A stretch of 64,000 nucleotides of DNA. Source: Ovis canadensis (Eukaryota; Chordata; Mammalia; Artiodactyla; Bovidae). The stretch is taken from assembly GCF_042477335.2 (NCBI RefSeq), contig NC_091255.1, positions 22,670,501 to 22,734,500 of the forward strand. The letters are read 5' to 3'. Each line of letters begins with the position of its first letter. The first letter of the stretch is position 1. The translations under genes were made by a program, and so were the position numbers. Of this stretch, positions 48,077-59,180 are shown in pieces. The notes beneath the pieces are model-generated. The model was not told the origin of the DNA. It saw nothing but the letters and a program-made list of their open reading frames with translations, and did no database searches.

Positions 48077-48094
48077 GGGGGGTGGGGGGTGGGG
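48077..48094 (+). other. G-run tract, quadruplex-prone
   Basis: GGGGGGTGGGGGGTGGGG, about 150 bases past the poly(A) signal of copy C. Confidence 0.7.
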
Positions 48095-48241
48095 ACTTGC
48101 CTCTGGTCCATTTGTATCCTGAGTGTCCTGTATTCATGGGCTCACTGCAGAATACACATGTGGTCCTGTTAAGCCACGGAGGGACCACCAGAATGCCTGC
48201 ACAGAAAGAAGGACACAGCCCAAACTATGCCACCGATTTAG

Positions 48242-48247
48242 TTTATT
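48242..48247 (-). terminator. Polyadenylation signal of WFDC18 copy C
   Basis: AATAAA on the - strand, 176 bases after the stop. Confidence 0.75.
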
Positions 48248-48422
48248 TTCCACACAGGCTCTTTAGAGAACAGTCATCCCACCGCTTTAGATCTTCATCT
48301 TCCAGGGCTACAATTCCAGGCATAGAAAAGAGTCGGGAATGGATGTGAAAGTCTTGTAGTTATGACAAGCTTCGAATTCATGGATTTGTGAGAAATCTTC
48401 TAGGGCTGGTCTCCAGGCATGC

Positions 48423-50070
48423 TCAATAAACCTTCTGTCCAACTTTCCCGTGGCCACCAGAGCCACCCTTCTAAAATACAAATTTGATCATGACATTCAT
48501 TAGAAGCATCCAGCAGTTTACCAAACTCTTCAGCAGGAAGCTCATTCCTCTCCGGGCTCTGGTATGGATTTCCCTCCACCACCCTCTGAGATATTAAGAT
48601 CCCTTCCTACCACCGTGGCTTTCTCTTCTCCACTGGGGCAGGTCGACACTCCTCCCACTCTCTCAGCTGCCCCGCCTTCCTCCTGCTGACTTCATGCATC
48701 CTTTATGCTCTCCCTTGACGCTCTCTACTCTCTGACAACTTTCCCAATCTCTCTCCTCCCAAGCAAAGTCAATAACTCCTCTCTTTGATCCCGCAGATCT
48801 CAGGCGAACTCTCTTTGGGGCACTCCTCACACTAGGTTGCAATTATTTATCGAGATCTCTCTCCTGACCCATGTTGTGCTTGTCTTTTTACTTCAATTCC
48901 AGCACAATGTGTATCCGACACAGGAGATACCTGGGCTTCCTTTTCCCTTTCTTCCTCCTCCCAGGATGACCTATTTTCCAGGACGCGTTAAGCCCCTTTG
49001 GTGAGGGAGGAGAAGGAAAGTGAGAAACTCCTGGTAAAGCGTGACCTGTGCATCTGGGCTCACGGATACTTTTCTCAACTGAACCCGTCAGGGCTGTCTT
49101 GGGATAGGGCTCCTCTTCTAAGAGAAGACCTCAGATCGTGCAACCAGCTGTCCTTTTGCCATATTTCTAGCCCCTTTCTCCCAGAAGCTTCCAGACTCTC
49201 ACATGCAGCGGACATGTGAGCAGCCCTCTGCACCAGCAAAGTTCCCTGGGGAGTCCTTGGCCAGTGCATGGTTGATTTGTACTCACTCTGAAGACAGCAG
49301 TTTTGCAGACGTGACCACACCCATTGCTGCAGCATTTCATTCCCCTGGGACAGGACTCATCTCCTGAGCACCTTTCAACACAAATTCCTGCAGTACCTTT
49401 GGGCACCTCTGGGCAGAATCCAGGTCTCTGTTGTCCTGAAACACAGAATGGTTTTGTGCAGTCTGGAATAGTCACCAAGACAGGCTTGAGAACGGCTGCT
49501 GGAGCCCTGAAGCCCTCATCGCTGGCAAGACTCCTCCCTCAGCCTTGACTTCTCCACTCTTACTCTTCAGCCCACGGTCTGGCCTCAGCAGAAAGTTCTC
49601 CCTGCTCCAAAGTCTGCACGATCTCAGAGGACAAGATGCCTTCCCAGTCATAACCCTCTTTTTCCTGCCTCATAAGCAGATCTTAGAGAAGTCTCTGCTC
49701 ACAGAGGTCTCCAGCTCCCCGCTCACTTGTGTGAGTCCGTATGAGTTTGTCCTATAGCCCTGTGTGGAGTCCCACATCTGGGCAAGGGTCCTAATAGAGA
49801 GAATGCCACACTTGGCCCATGACTTCCAATCAGACCCAACCATGGGAAACGCAGGGTGAACTCTCATTTAGATCAAGGGAAATGCATGAGGGGATGCAGT
49901 TGCTTCCAGGCCAAACCATTCCCACATTTAGCACTGGGCTCTGAGCCTTCTCTGCTGTCGGCTAGGGTCCCCTCAGCACCCTCACCTTTGACAGGAGACT
50001 TCTGAGCCCAGGTCACCTCCAGCCCCATGATGATGAAAGCCAGCAGAACAAAGATAGTGCCTGTCTTCAT
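48423..50070 (-). CDS. WFDC18: WFDC18-like secreted WAP protein, copy C
   Basis: Coding exons on the - strand are 49986-50070, 49287-49435 and 48423-48470, with GT/AG ends, giving 93 aa. The signal peptide begins [12 protein letters not shown] and ends near TWAQ. The WAP domain has cysteines at 36, 47, 51, 57, 63, 64, 68 and 72. The loop between cysteines 2 and 3 is VER, and the signature is [12 protein letters not shown]. Exon 3 adds KGGSGGHGKVGQKVY. The last 51 bases of exon 2 are identical to copy B, while the rest has 12 differences in 98 bases, a patchwork that could come from gene conversion. It lies in arm 2, in convergent orientation to copy B. Function is by family: secreted WAP proteins of innate immunity. 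Confidence 0.85.
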
Positions 50071-50110
50071 GTTGGCCTCTGGTGTGGTGCAGGGGCAGAG
50101 CCCAGCTATA

Positions 50111-50117
50111 ATTTATA
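50111..50117 (-). promoter_or_regulatory. TATA box of WFDC18 copy C
   Basis: TATAAAT on the - strand, 40 bases before the ATG. Confidence 0.8.
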
Positions 50118-50369
50118 CTCTCAGTGTCACCAGAAAGGAGGGTGGGGTGGGAGGCAGTACAGCATGAAGAGTATTAAAATGTAAGCTCTCAAGGGAGTGT
50201 CCTTGTTCTAATTTCCTTGTTCTATTTCACAACTGTTTTCTCAGACTAGGGAATGGGTTCTAGGAGAGGCAAATATTAAACTGGAAAGCTCAGGAACATG
50301 TTTTAGCTCTTTAGTCATTACTCCATTACTTCTTAGCCCTGATTTCCCCAGTGTCTCTAGGAACCATAG

Positions 50370-51180
50370 CCAAATAAAAGAATTTTCTCCCTGTAAATTA
50401 TATTATCAGAGTAAGAGCTTAAGCTAGGTGCTGTTTGGCAGGGCCCTTCTGGGGTCTCTTGCAGCTCCAGTTACACAAGGAGGGTGAATGTGTGCCTTGG
50501 AGCTGCCCCCATGGCTGAGGGTGGAACCACAGTGAGAGTGAAAAAGTCACTCATCTAAGGGGATGGATGTTCAAGACCACGAGCTGGGCAGGGCCCTTGA
50601 GAGCTGAGAGGCACGGCCAATCTTGGTGTCTGGTGGTCTCTGAGGCTACCCTGCTCCATACCAAGAAGTTTCTGGAGAGAAGGTTGTGTGGTTGCCCTAC
50701 ATGAGCAGAACTACAGCAGAAAGACACAAAAGGAGGGGCTTGTGTAAGGAGCCTAGCCCACTTTCCCATCTCAATTACAAAATCTCTGAGAAAGGTGTGT
50801 GCAGATACACCCCCAATGACAGTGGGAGTGAAGAGAAAGTCTGCTTTGTCCTTGGTGGTCAGAGGTCAGACAAGCACCTTAAGACCTCCTGTGGGGAGGC
50901 CTGGGCAGAGAAAGACTAAGTCAGCCAAGAGGGGGCTCAGCCTGTCCATCTCAGGCAGTGAGCTCACATTAGCATCTCAGAATCTCTGTAGGCTCAAAGC
51001 ACACAAGCACCCAGGAATGACTCCTTAGTCTGAAGGAGGGACCAGGGTCCCTAGAGAGAAAGCTAAGTCCAGGTTGGAGGTCAATGGTGCCACACAGCAC
51101 AGATCATAGCAAAGGGCAAGCCCAGATCCAAACCCATGACGACTGGCTGGACCCCGGGCTGCTATGTATTGTGTGATCGT
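50370..51180. other. Upstream segment of copy C, shared with copy B
   Basis: Non-coding. Its inverted partner in arm 1 is split into 28941-29230 and 24725-25201 by the BovB. Confidence 0.55.
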
Positions 51181-52010
51181 GGGGCCAGGGCTGGACAGCT
51201 CCAAAGAGCTTGCAGGAGCATTCTCTGGAGCAGCACTGTTGGCAAGGAGAGGACTTGCCAAGAATATCTCCCCAAAAGTGACCGAGATACCATGACTATC
51301 CCCGAGTTAACATAATCTGTCAAAGTTCATTTTCACACAACAAACACATGATTGTGGTAAATAATTCCAACAATACAGATATATCCCGAGTAACCTTTCA
51401 GGAAGTAATCAATATTACCAGTTTGCTTTGTATTCTTCAAAGCTCTTTTCCTATGCTTTTGCATATATTTATGTGTGTATATAAACACATACTTTTTTGG
51501 CAGAAATTAAGTTATATGTATTATTTTACTTTATGCAGTTAATGTGATATCTTGGAGAGCTTTCCAGGTGAGTATCTTCTCTTTTAAAAAAAATAATAGC
51601 TACTATCTAAAATTCCATTTTATGAATAGTTTATAATTTATTTGGCCAAACTTTAATTGCTAAGACATTTAGCAGGTTTGTGGTTTTTTGTCATCAAACA
51701 ATTTCTTGTGGATATGTATCATACACTTTGCAATGCATATATATATATATATATACAATTATATATCACACACATATATGTATAATTATATACACAATTA
51801 TATATCAGTATTTCCCCAGAATAGATGCCTAAACATGAAAATACAAAGGATGCAAAGGAGCCATCTACTGAAAAGATACAAGATATTTGCCAAATTGTCC
51901 TCCAAAAAGACTATGCAATTTATGGTTCAGTAATGCACATATATGTATATCTCACACTTTATTTCACTATTGATGGGCACCTAAGTTTCTTTGCAGATAT
52001 GAAATATACA
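51181..52010. other. no gene; AT-rich with an AT microsatellite
   Basis: No coding signal. (AT)n runs at about 51736-51805. Confidence 0.35.
51736..51805. repeat. AT-rich microsatellite
   Basis: (AT)n with CA and AATT interruptions. Confidence 0.85.
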
Positions 52011-52165
52011 GTGTGGAGAATATAGTCAATAATTATGTAATTTTTTTGTATGGTGACAGGTGACAACTAGACTTTTCCTGATGTCATTTTGAAGCATATA
52101 AAAATATTGAATCACTGTCTTGTCTCAGGAACTAACATAGTATTGTAGGTCAATTAAACTTCAAA
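52010..52165 (+). mobile_element. L1 3' end
   Basis: GGTGACAACTAGACTTTTCC ... ATATTGAATCACTG ... GTCAATTAAACTTCAAAAAC, an old mammalian L1 tail. Confidence 0.6.
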
Positions 52166-52306
52166 AACAAACAAATTCATTGAAAAAGTATTCAGATTTG
52201 TAGCTACCAGAGGCAAGGCATTGGGAGTATTAGATAAGGGTAGTCAAAAGGTACAAATTTTCAGTTTTAAGTAAGTATTAGGGATATATAATAATATACA
52301 ACGTGA

Positions 52307-52492
52307 TATTGGGCAAGATTGAAGGCAAAAGGAGAAGAGGGCAGCAGAGGATGAGATGGTTTGTTGGCATCACCGATTCAATGGGCATGAAGGTGGGTGA
52401 ATTCCAGGAGATGGTGAGGGACAGGGAGGCCTGGGGTATTGCAGTCCATGGGGTCACAAAGAGTGGGACATGACTTAGTGACCAAACAACAT
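52307..52492 (+). mobile_element. BovB 3' tail fragment
   Basis: AGCAGAGGATGAGATGG, then CATCACCGATTCAATGG, then GGGGTCACAAAGAG. Confidence 0.8.
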
Positions 52493-52599
52493 GATAAAAA
52501 TAATTAACAGAGCTACACTTTACAAACAAAGGTTAAGAGAGTAGATCTTAAGAGTTCTTATCAGAAGGGAAAATATTTCTTTCTACTTCTTTACTATTG

Positions 52600-52748
52600 T
52601 ATCTCTGGAGATGATGGATGTCCACTAGACTTCTGGTGATAATCGTCTCACAACGGATGTAAGTTAAATCATTGTTTTACACTTTAAATGTATACAGTGC
52701 TGTATGTCAATTATATCTCAATACAACTGAAAGGGAAAAAAAAAAAAG
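52600..52748 (+). mobile_element. L1 3' end with poly(A)
   Basis: CTAGACTTCTGGTGATAATC ... TGTCAATTATATCTCAATAC then an A run. Confidence 0.6.
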
Positions 52749-52854
52749 ACCGTACCATTTACACTTCCTCCCACAGCAAAGGAGACGTGGATTTCTCACA
52801 CACTGACCTAGTACATTTGTCATCTTTCTTCTCTGAGTTGAAGTTTTTCAGATT

Positions 52855-53132
52855 TTATTTACCTACTTGCAACTTACTATTTATTTTTGGCTCTTCCAGG
52901 TCTGCGTTTCTACTCAGGCCTTTCTCTAGTTGCAGCAAGTGGGGGCTACTCTCTTGTCACAGAGCTTGGGCTCTAGGCGACGGACTTCAGGAGCTGCAGC
53001 CCATGGGCTCTAAGCTCGGGCTCCATAGTTGTGGCCCATGGACAGTTGCTCTGCGGCACATGGGATCCTCCCAGATCAGGTTTTGAACCCACGTCTCGTG
53101 GATTCTTTACCACTGAGCCACCAGGGAAGTCT
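52855..53132 (-). mobile_element. CHR-type SINE
   Basis: Antisense copy, TTTTTGGCTCTTCC to CCACTGAGCCACCAGGGAAG. Confidence 0.8.
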
Positions 53133-53154
53133 TATGCTTTTCTTAAGTATGTGA

Positions 53155-53345
53155 AGCTGAAAGTCGTTCAGTCGTGTCTGACTCTTTGCGACCCCATGAA
53201 CTATACAGTCCATGAAATTCTCCAGGTCAGAATACCGGAGAGGGTAACCTTTCCCTTCTCCAGGGGATCTTCCCAACCCAGGAATCGAACCCAGGTCTCC
53301 TGCATTGCAGGTGGATTCTTTACCAAGTGAGCCATCAGGGAAGGC
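53155..53345 (-). mobile_element. Bov-tA SINE
   Basis: Antisense copy, AAAGTCGTTCAGTCGTG to GAGCCATCAGGGAAGGC. Confidence 0.85.
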
Positions 53346-53349
53346 TTAA

Positions 53350-53815
53350 GTACAGGTGATTTATAATGTTGCATTACTTTGCTGAATCACGGCAAAGTGA
53401 TTCAGTTATATATTGCTGTTGTTTTAGTCCCCAGGTACTGTCCATCTCTTTGTGACCCCATGGATTGTAGCCTGCCGGGCTTCTCTGTCCTTGGGATTTC
53501 CCAAGAAAGACTACAGGAGTGGGTTGCCATTTCTTTCTCCAGGGATCTTCCTGACCCAGGGATTGAACCCGTGCCTGCTGCATTTGCAGGTGGGTTCTTT
53601 ACCACTAAGCCATCAGGCAAGCCATTATACATACATATCTGTTCTTTTCAAATGCTTTCCCATGATAGGTTATTACAAGATATGGAATATAGTTCCCTGT
53701 GCTATACAGTAGGTCTTTGTTATTTATCTATTTTCTATATAGTAGTAATTATCAAACTCCTAATTTACCCCTCCTCCCTTAAATTTTTAGTGGACTATCT
53801 CAAGCTGTGTAGTCC
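53350..53815 (-). mobile_element. L1 3' UTR fragment split by a SINE
   Basis: TTCCCTGTGCTATACAGTAGG marks the L1 UTR in antisense. The Bov-tA at 53415-53625 splits it. Shared in reverse with 24010-24150. Confidence 0.6.
53415..53625 (-). mobile_element. Bov-tA SINE
   Basis: Antisense copy, TGCTGTTGTTTTAGTCCCC to CTAAGCCATCAGGCAAGCC. Confidence 0.85.
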
Positions 53816-54249
53816 TATACTCCCCTTGGGATATATCCAAATTGGGAATATGAGGCAAAGAATTCTCACTACAGTAAAAGAACTTAATTGGCAGAAATTA
53901 TATAACACAACATAATTTGCCTGCTACTCTAGCACGTCAAGTTCCCAGTATGAAGCAAAGGATAATCATGGTCTATAATGTCTTGTTGACTACTCATTGT
54001 AATAACAGATGTTGCAATGTTGTGAAGGAGGGACTTTCTCTGAGAATTATAACAATACTTGACCTTTATTAAGCACATGACTGTCTGGCAGGTCCTGAGC
54101 TTATACTTTATACCCATAATTGCCATGAAAGCTCACAAGCCTGTGGGGTTGCTTCCACTGATATCTCCACGTCCCAGGTGAAGAAATGAGACTCGAAGAA
54201 ATGATGCCTTGTGAACACTTCAAATCCTTCCCAGACTCACTGCTGTGGA

Positions 54250-55215
54250 ATCTCCGAGGGTGGGGTCCAGAAAACTCCAGATGCTGTTCATGAGCCTGAA
54301 AATGAGGAGCACTTTACCTACTTGATTAAAATCTTGATTTCTTTGTGAAAAACAAAACAAAATGATGTTCCTATAAAAAGTGGATTTCTAGTACTCAAGT
54401 GACAGTCACAAATTTGGGGATTTGCTAAGTTCTCATGACATATTGTCATTTGAAAAGACCAGGTGTCTGCAGCCTTCATAAGACACAAATGAACAATTAA
54501 AGGAGAAGACTGAGTGGAAACCTTGGGAATTCCTAGATGTCCTCCTGTGTCTGAGCCAGGACCCCGTGGGGGCTTCCCAAGACAAACCCTTCCCCCATAT
54601 CCTCTGCTTTAGCTCCTCTCCAAGTGAGTGAGTGCTTAGTCATGTCCGACTCTTTGCGACCCCATGGACTGTAGCCCACCAGCTCCTCTGTCCATGGGAT
54701 TTCCCAGGCAAGAATACTGGAGTAAGGTTGCCATTTCCTTCTCCTGGGGATCTCCCCAACTCAGGGATCAGACCTGTGTCTCCTTCATTGGCAGGCAGAT
54801 TCTTTACCACTGCGCCACCTGGGAAGCCCCATCTCCTCTTCAAAGTACATAGATATAGTATCTGACGCACATTTGCTGAGTTGCTGTACACATGCTAAAA
54901 TCACTACCAATGGGAATAAATTAGCTACTTAACGACCATGAGCACATAGTCCCCAGGCCTATGGGAGCCTCAGGGTTGATAATATTAACCTCCGCAACAC
55001 CCTCACATTAACCAACGAATTGTGCACGAGCTGATCACAACCCGACCCCTGGGACTCCCCTCCTTTTAAAAGGCTTTGCTGACATCCATCAGGGAGTTCA
55101 GACTTTTTGAGCACTTGTTATCCCGTCCTTGTATGGCGCCTCATATTAAACACTGCACTTTCCTTCCCCGTAACCTGGTGTCTGGAGATTGGCTTTATTA
55201 CGTGCAAGGGAGCCA
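54250..55215 (+). mobile_element. ERV LTR (LTR family 2)
   Basis: Fossil; the more complete partner of 33918-34629. Its 3' part carries ATATTAAACACTGC and CTGGAGATTGGCTTTATTAC, typical LTR R/U5. A Bov-tA splits it. Confidence 0.55.
54625..54832 (-). mobile_element. Bov-tA SINE with 12-bp target duplication
   Basis: Antisense copy flanked by CTCCTCTCCAAG / CTCCTCTTCAAA. Confidence 0.88.
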
Positions 55216-55254
55216 CCCAAGTTTTGGTTCACTTACTCTCAGTCTGTAAAACAT

Positions 55255-55857
55255 GCTTGGGGAACCACTGACTGAAACCACTGCCCTGGCCAGGCACCAC
55301 AGTAACCACTTACATAAGTGATTTTATTTTTATTTTTTTGAACTTTTTATTTTGTACTGGGCTATAGCCGATTAACAACGCTGTGATAGTTTCAGGTGAA
55401 CAGCAAAGGGACTCAGCCAGTCATGTACTTGTAACCATGCTGCGTGAGTTATCGTAAACAGGAGATCTTGATGAGGAATGTGGAACTAACAAGTTACCAC
55501 CAAACAGAAACATTTAAGAACGGTAAAGGAAGGGAGGAGATGTCAGTCTAAATGTCCTGCCAACTTCCCAGAATCCTTCTCACTGGAATCCATCTTGGCT
55601 GAATGACATGCATGCCACTAAGGACCTTGAGTCAGAGTGATTGGCCCGCGACAACGCAGAAACTAACGCAATTACCGTAAAACCTTGAGACTTCGAGCCA
55701 TGTGGCAGAGAAATTCTCCTGGGTCCCTTACCCTGCTGCTCTCTGCCCCCCAAAATCTCTCACTTTGTCAGTAGGTGTCTCCTTAGATAGTTTATTCCTG
55801 AGTGTTAGACAAGAGCCCAATGTCAGGCCCTGAAAGTGGTCTGCCCTTCCGGCAACA
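55255..55857 (+). mobile_element. ERV LTR part (LTR family 1)
   Basis: Fossil; sense +, end in GGCAACA at 55857. An L1-like piece at about 55322-55425 interrupts it. Confidence 0.6.
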
Positions 55858-56871
55858 AATCCACCTGTTGTACTTGCAGCTATCAAAGTTGTATTTCATT
55901 TTTCTTTTTTTTTCAGGATGACATGAGAGACCTTGAGACTGCAGCAGCTTCTCTGTTCAGTCTCCTGAATTTCCTGGAATTCTATTTTTTCCTGCAATTA
56001 CATATTCCAGAGAGTCATTTCCCAATGCTGCCAAATCCTTTAAACACCCAACTGCACACTCAGACCCCCAGCCCCAGATCTTGTTCATGTTATATCTGTG
56101 TCATCTTTATCCTGTTTCATGAAGAGCTGAGAATGAACACCAAGGCATTGTGTAACAGAGCGTGAGACCTTGTTAAGTCAGAGATGATGAAATTTAAAAA
56201 GTCAGATGGCACAGATCTGACCAAAGACATTTTCTCAACACCTGTGGGCCTGCTGCCTTTCTGCATAACTTTAAGTGTGGAACAGATCATATTTGGAGGA
56301 ATTTGCAAGGTGCCTTCCCTCCCTCCCCTACTTCCTTATTCTCATACCCATTTCCCTGTGTTGTAAGCAGTCAATTATAAGCTAGACTCCCTGGCCTTGG
56401 GGGGAGGGTGGACACAGCTCAGAGAAGCAAGTCAGCTGAATTCCTCAGGGGATTTTCCTTCAGACTGGACTCACTAGTTCTGAAAGCACAGGTTTCCTAT
56501 TTCAAGATCTGGGCTTTGGTGGGAGAATAGGATTTGGATGGAGGTGGGAGGATGGGAATAAGGCCAAGCCCTGAAAGAAACCAGACATAGGGTTGATAGC
56601 ATAAATGATAGATGTGTTTTTAAAATTCATGATTTCAGAGCTAGCTTTCCTCCCACATATTGGGAGAGAAAAATAAGATGTACACTAGTGAGAGGATAAA
56701 GGAAAGATGTGAGCTGAAAAATGAGACATCTGAGAATAGCCTCAATAGGTCTCATCCCTGCATGGAAAGAGGGTGGACTGTAGACAGAGCTGGCAGGGCG
56801 AAGGAGCAACCCAGGAAGGCTGCCAGCATTTCCAAGAAACCTGCTGGGCTCAGAGGAGCTTCAGTTCAGTG
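55858..56871. other. no gene; LTR-related piece at 56380-56600
   Basis: 56380-56600 is similar to 36970-37190. Open frames here have no recognised domain. Confidence 0.35.
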
Positions 56872-57602
56872 CAGTTCAGTCGCTCAGTCGTGTCTGACTC
56901 TTTGAGACCCCAGGAATCGCAGCACGCCAGGCCTCCTTGTCCATCACCAACACCCAGAGTTCACTCAGACTCACATCCATCGAGTCCGTGATGCCATCCA
57001 GCCATCTCATCCTCTGTCGTCCCCTTCTCTCCCTGCCCCCAATCCCTCCCAGCATCAGGGTCTTTTCCAATGAATCAACTCTTCGCATGAGCTGGCCAAA
57101 GTACTGGAGTTTCAGCTTTAGCATCATTCCTTCCAAAGAAATCCCAGGGCTGATCTCCTTCAGAATGGACTGGTTGGATCTCCTTGCAGTCCAAGGGACT
57201 CTCAAGAGTCTTCTCCAACACCACAGCTCAAACGCATCAATTCTTCAGCTCTCAGCCTTCTTCACAGTCCAACTCTCACATCCATACATGACCACAGGAA
57301 AAACCATAGCCTTGACTAGACAGACCTTAGTTGGCAAAGTAGTGTCTCTGCTTTTGAATATGCTGTCTAGGTTGGTCATAACTTTTCTTCCAAGGAGTAA
57401 GCATCTTTTAATTTCATGGCTGTAGTCACCATCTGCAGTGATTTTGGAGCCCAGAAAAATAAAGACTGACACTGTTTCCACTGTTTCCCCATCTATTTCC
57501 CATGAAGTGATGGAACCAGATGCCATGATCTTCATTTTCTGAATGTTGAGCTTTAAGCCAAGTTTTTTCACTCTCCTCTTTCACTCTCATCAAGAGGCTT
57601 TT
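56872..57602 (-). mobile_element. BovB LINE 3' fragment
   Basis: Antisense, from the GTTCAGTGCAGTTCAGTC tail to the RT C-terminal region. A shadow frame reads through it on the + strand. Confidence 0.9.
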
Positions 57603-58737
57603 TAGTGTCAAATGGGGCAGAGTCCCGGACCGACCGGACCCAGACTCCTGGGTCTGTGAAGGGTGAATATGCAAATGATAACTGTGCAATTCAGGACAGC
57701 CCTGTGGCTGTTGGCCCTGTCACTGGGAAGAGCTGTGGTTTCTTTCACCCTCCACAGTTCAAGTCACATCCTTGGCTCCTGCGAGCTCAGCTCCTGGCCT
57801 TCTAGGAGGAAAATGCCTGTGTCATGAGAACATAGAAGATTATAGGAGATTCTGGGGACTGGGGTGAGGTAGTGAGGGGACACAAAATTTGCCTGAATAA
57901 GAACAGGAGATGACAGCCTTCCTGCCATCTAGAGAGGGAGACAGGGGTGAGAGGGGGCAGGCACTGCAAGAAAGCAGAAAGCACAGGCTGGGCAAGCAGT
58001 GGCTCCCCACCCCCATCCTGCCTCATCTGTTCTGGCCCCTACCCGGAAACCCAGAGAAACCTCCACCAGACAGTCTTGAAAGCTGATACAAGCTCCCTGG
58101 CCTCTGGATGAGAAAAGGAAGTCGTACGAAAAGAGGGGGGGAAATCCAAGTCTGATATTGCACAACAGGTGAAGTCCCACGTTGCCCCAGCACAAGGAAT
58201 CTGTGTTCTCATCTGTAATTCCCTGGTAAAGCATTTCTTCACGAGGGTGTTCAGGCTTCCTGCCATCTTCCCTGCTGATCCGGCCTCAGTGGAGTGGAGT
58301 CTCCTCCCTTCCAACTTGCTCAGGGCCAGGGAGGTGTGGGGAAAGGGCTCCAAGGGGAGGGAGGAAATCCATATCCTGGCCCTAACCCTGCCTTCTGTCT
58401 AGTAATGAAACCGTGATGAGCCGTGGCTCTGCTCTGGGCTTCAGTAGACAAAGGAGAGGGTGGATTCCTCCCAGTTAGGAATGCAAGACACCCAGAGCCC
58501 CCCCCGCCCCCCCACCCCGGAGTCTGAAGAAGAATAAAAACTCCTCTTAATGTGATGGGTGTGGAGTCATTGGTGAAGCTTTGGCACTCATACTCAGCTG
58601 CTGAAGCAGCACTTTTTTTTTAGATGCCTCACCTCATTATAGCTCTTCACCCTGGAATGTGTCCACTTTACCCTGGGTTTCTCCTGTGGGGAAGTTTGAC
58701 TCACTTTCAGTCTTCAAACTTCAAACAAACTTGAAGC
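57603..58737. other. Repeat-free 1.1 kb, no gene recognised
   Basis: No SINE, LINE or LTR recognised. Overlapping open frames of 101 and 104 codons on the - strand (57929-58353) match no family I know. An ATGCAAAT octamer is at 57669-57676 and a C-run tract at 58498-58518. Confidence 0.35.
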
Positions 58738-59180
58738 TTGTTGCTCAGTCGCTCTGTTGTGTCTGACTCTTTGTGACCCCATGGGCTGTAGCACACCAGG
58801 CTTCCCTGTCCTCACTATCTCCCAGAGTTTGCTCAGACTCATGTCCATTGAGTCAATGATGCCATCTTACCATCTCATCCTCTGCTGCCCCCTTCTCCTC
58901 TTGCCCTCAATCATTGCCCGTATCAGGGTCTTTTCCAGTGAGATGGCTCTTCACATCAGGTGACCAAAGTATTGGAGCTTCAACTTCAGCATCAGTCATT
59001 CCATTGAATATTCAGGGTTGATCTCCTTTAGGATAGACTGGTTTGATCTCCTTGCAGTCCAAGGGACTCTCAAGAGTCTTCTCCAGCACTACAGTTCAAA
59101 AGCATCAATTCTTTGGCGTTCTGTCTTCTTTATGGTCCAATTCTCACATCCGTACGTGACTACTGGGAAAACCATTGCTT
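58738..59180 (-). mobile_element. BovB LINE 3' fragment, diverged
   Basis: Antisense tail through GCAGTCCAAGGGACTCTC and GGTCCAATTCTCACATCC. Confidence 0.85.

Larger units (their letters stand above)
46595..54260 (-). repeat. Arm 2 of the large inverted duplication (with WFDC18 copy C)
   Basis: Reverse partner of 23548-32605. Its first half is also in direct orientation with block A (9007-13229). It carries the empty site of the BovB of arm 1 near 50700. Several L1 and SINE insertions at 51.2-53.6 kb lengthen it. Confidence 0.8.

Noticed and set aside
57929-58353. Overlapping 101/104-codon - strand frames as a gene
   Set aside because: No recognised domain, no promoter or splice pattern; kept only as an observation.
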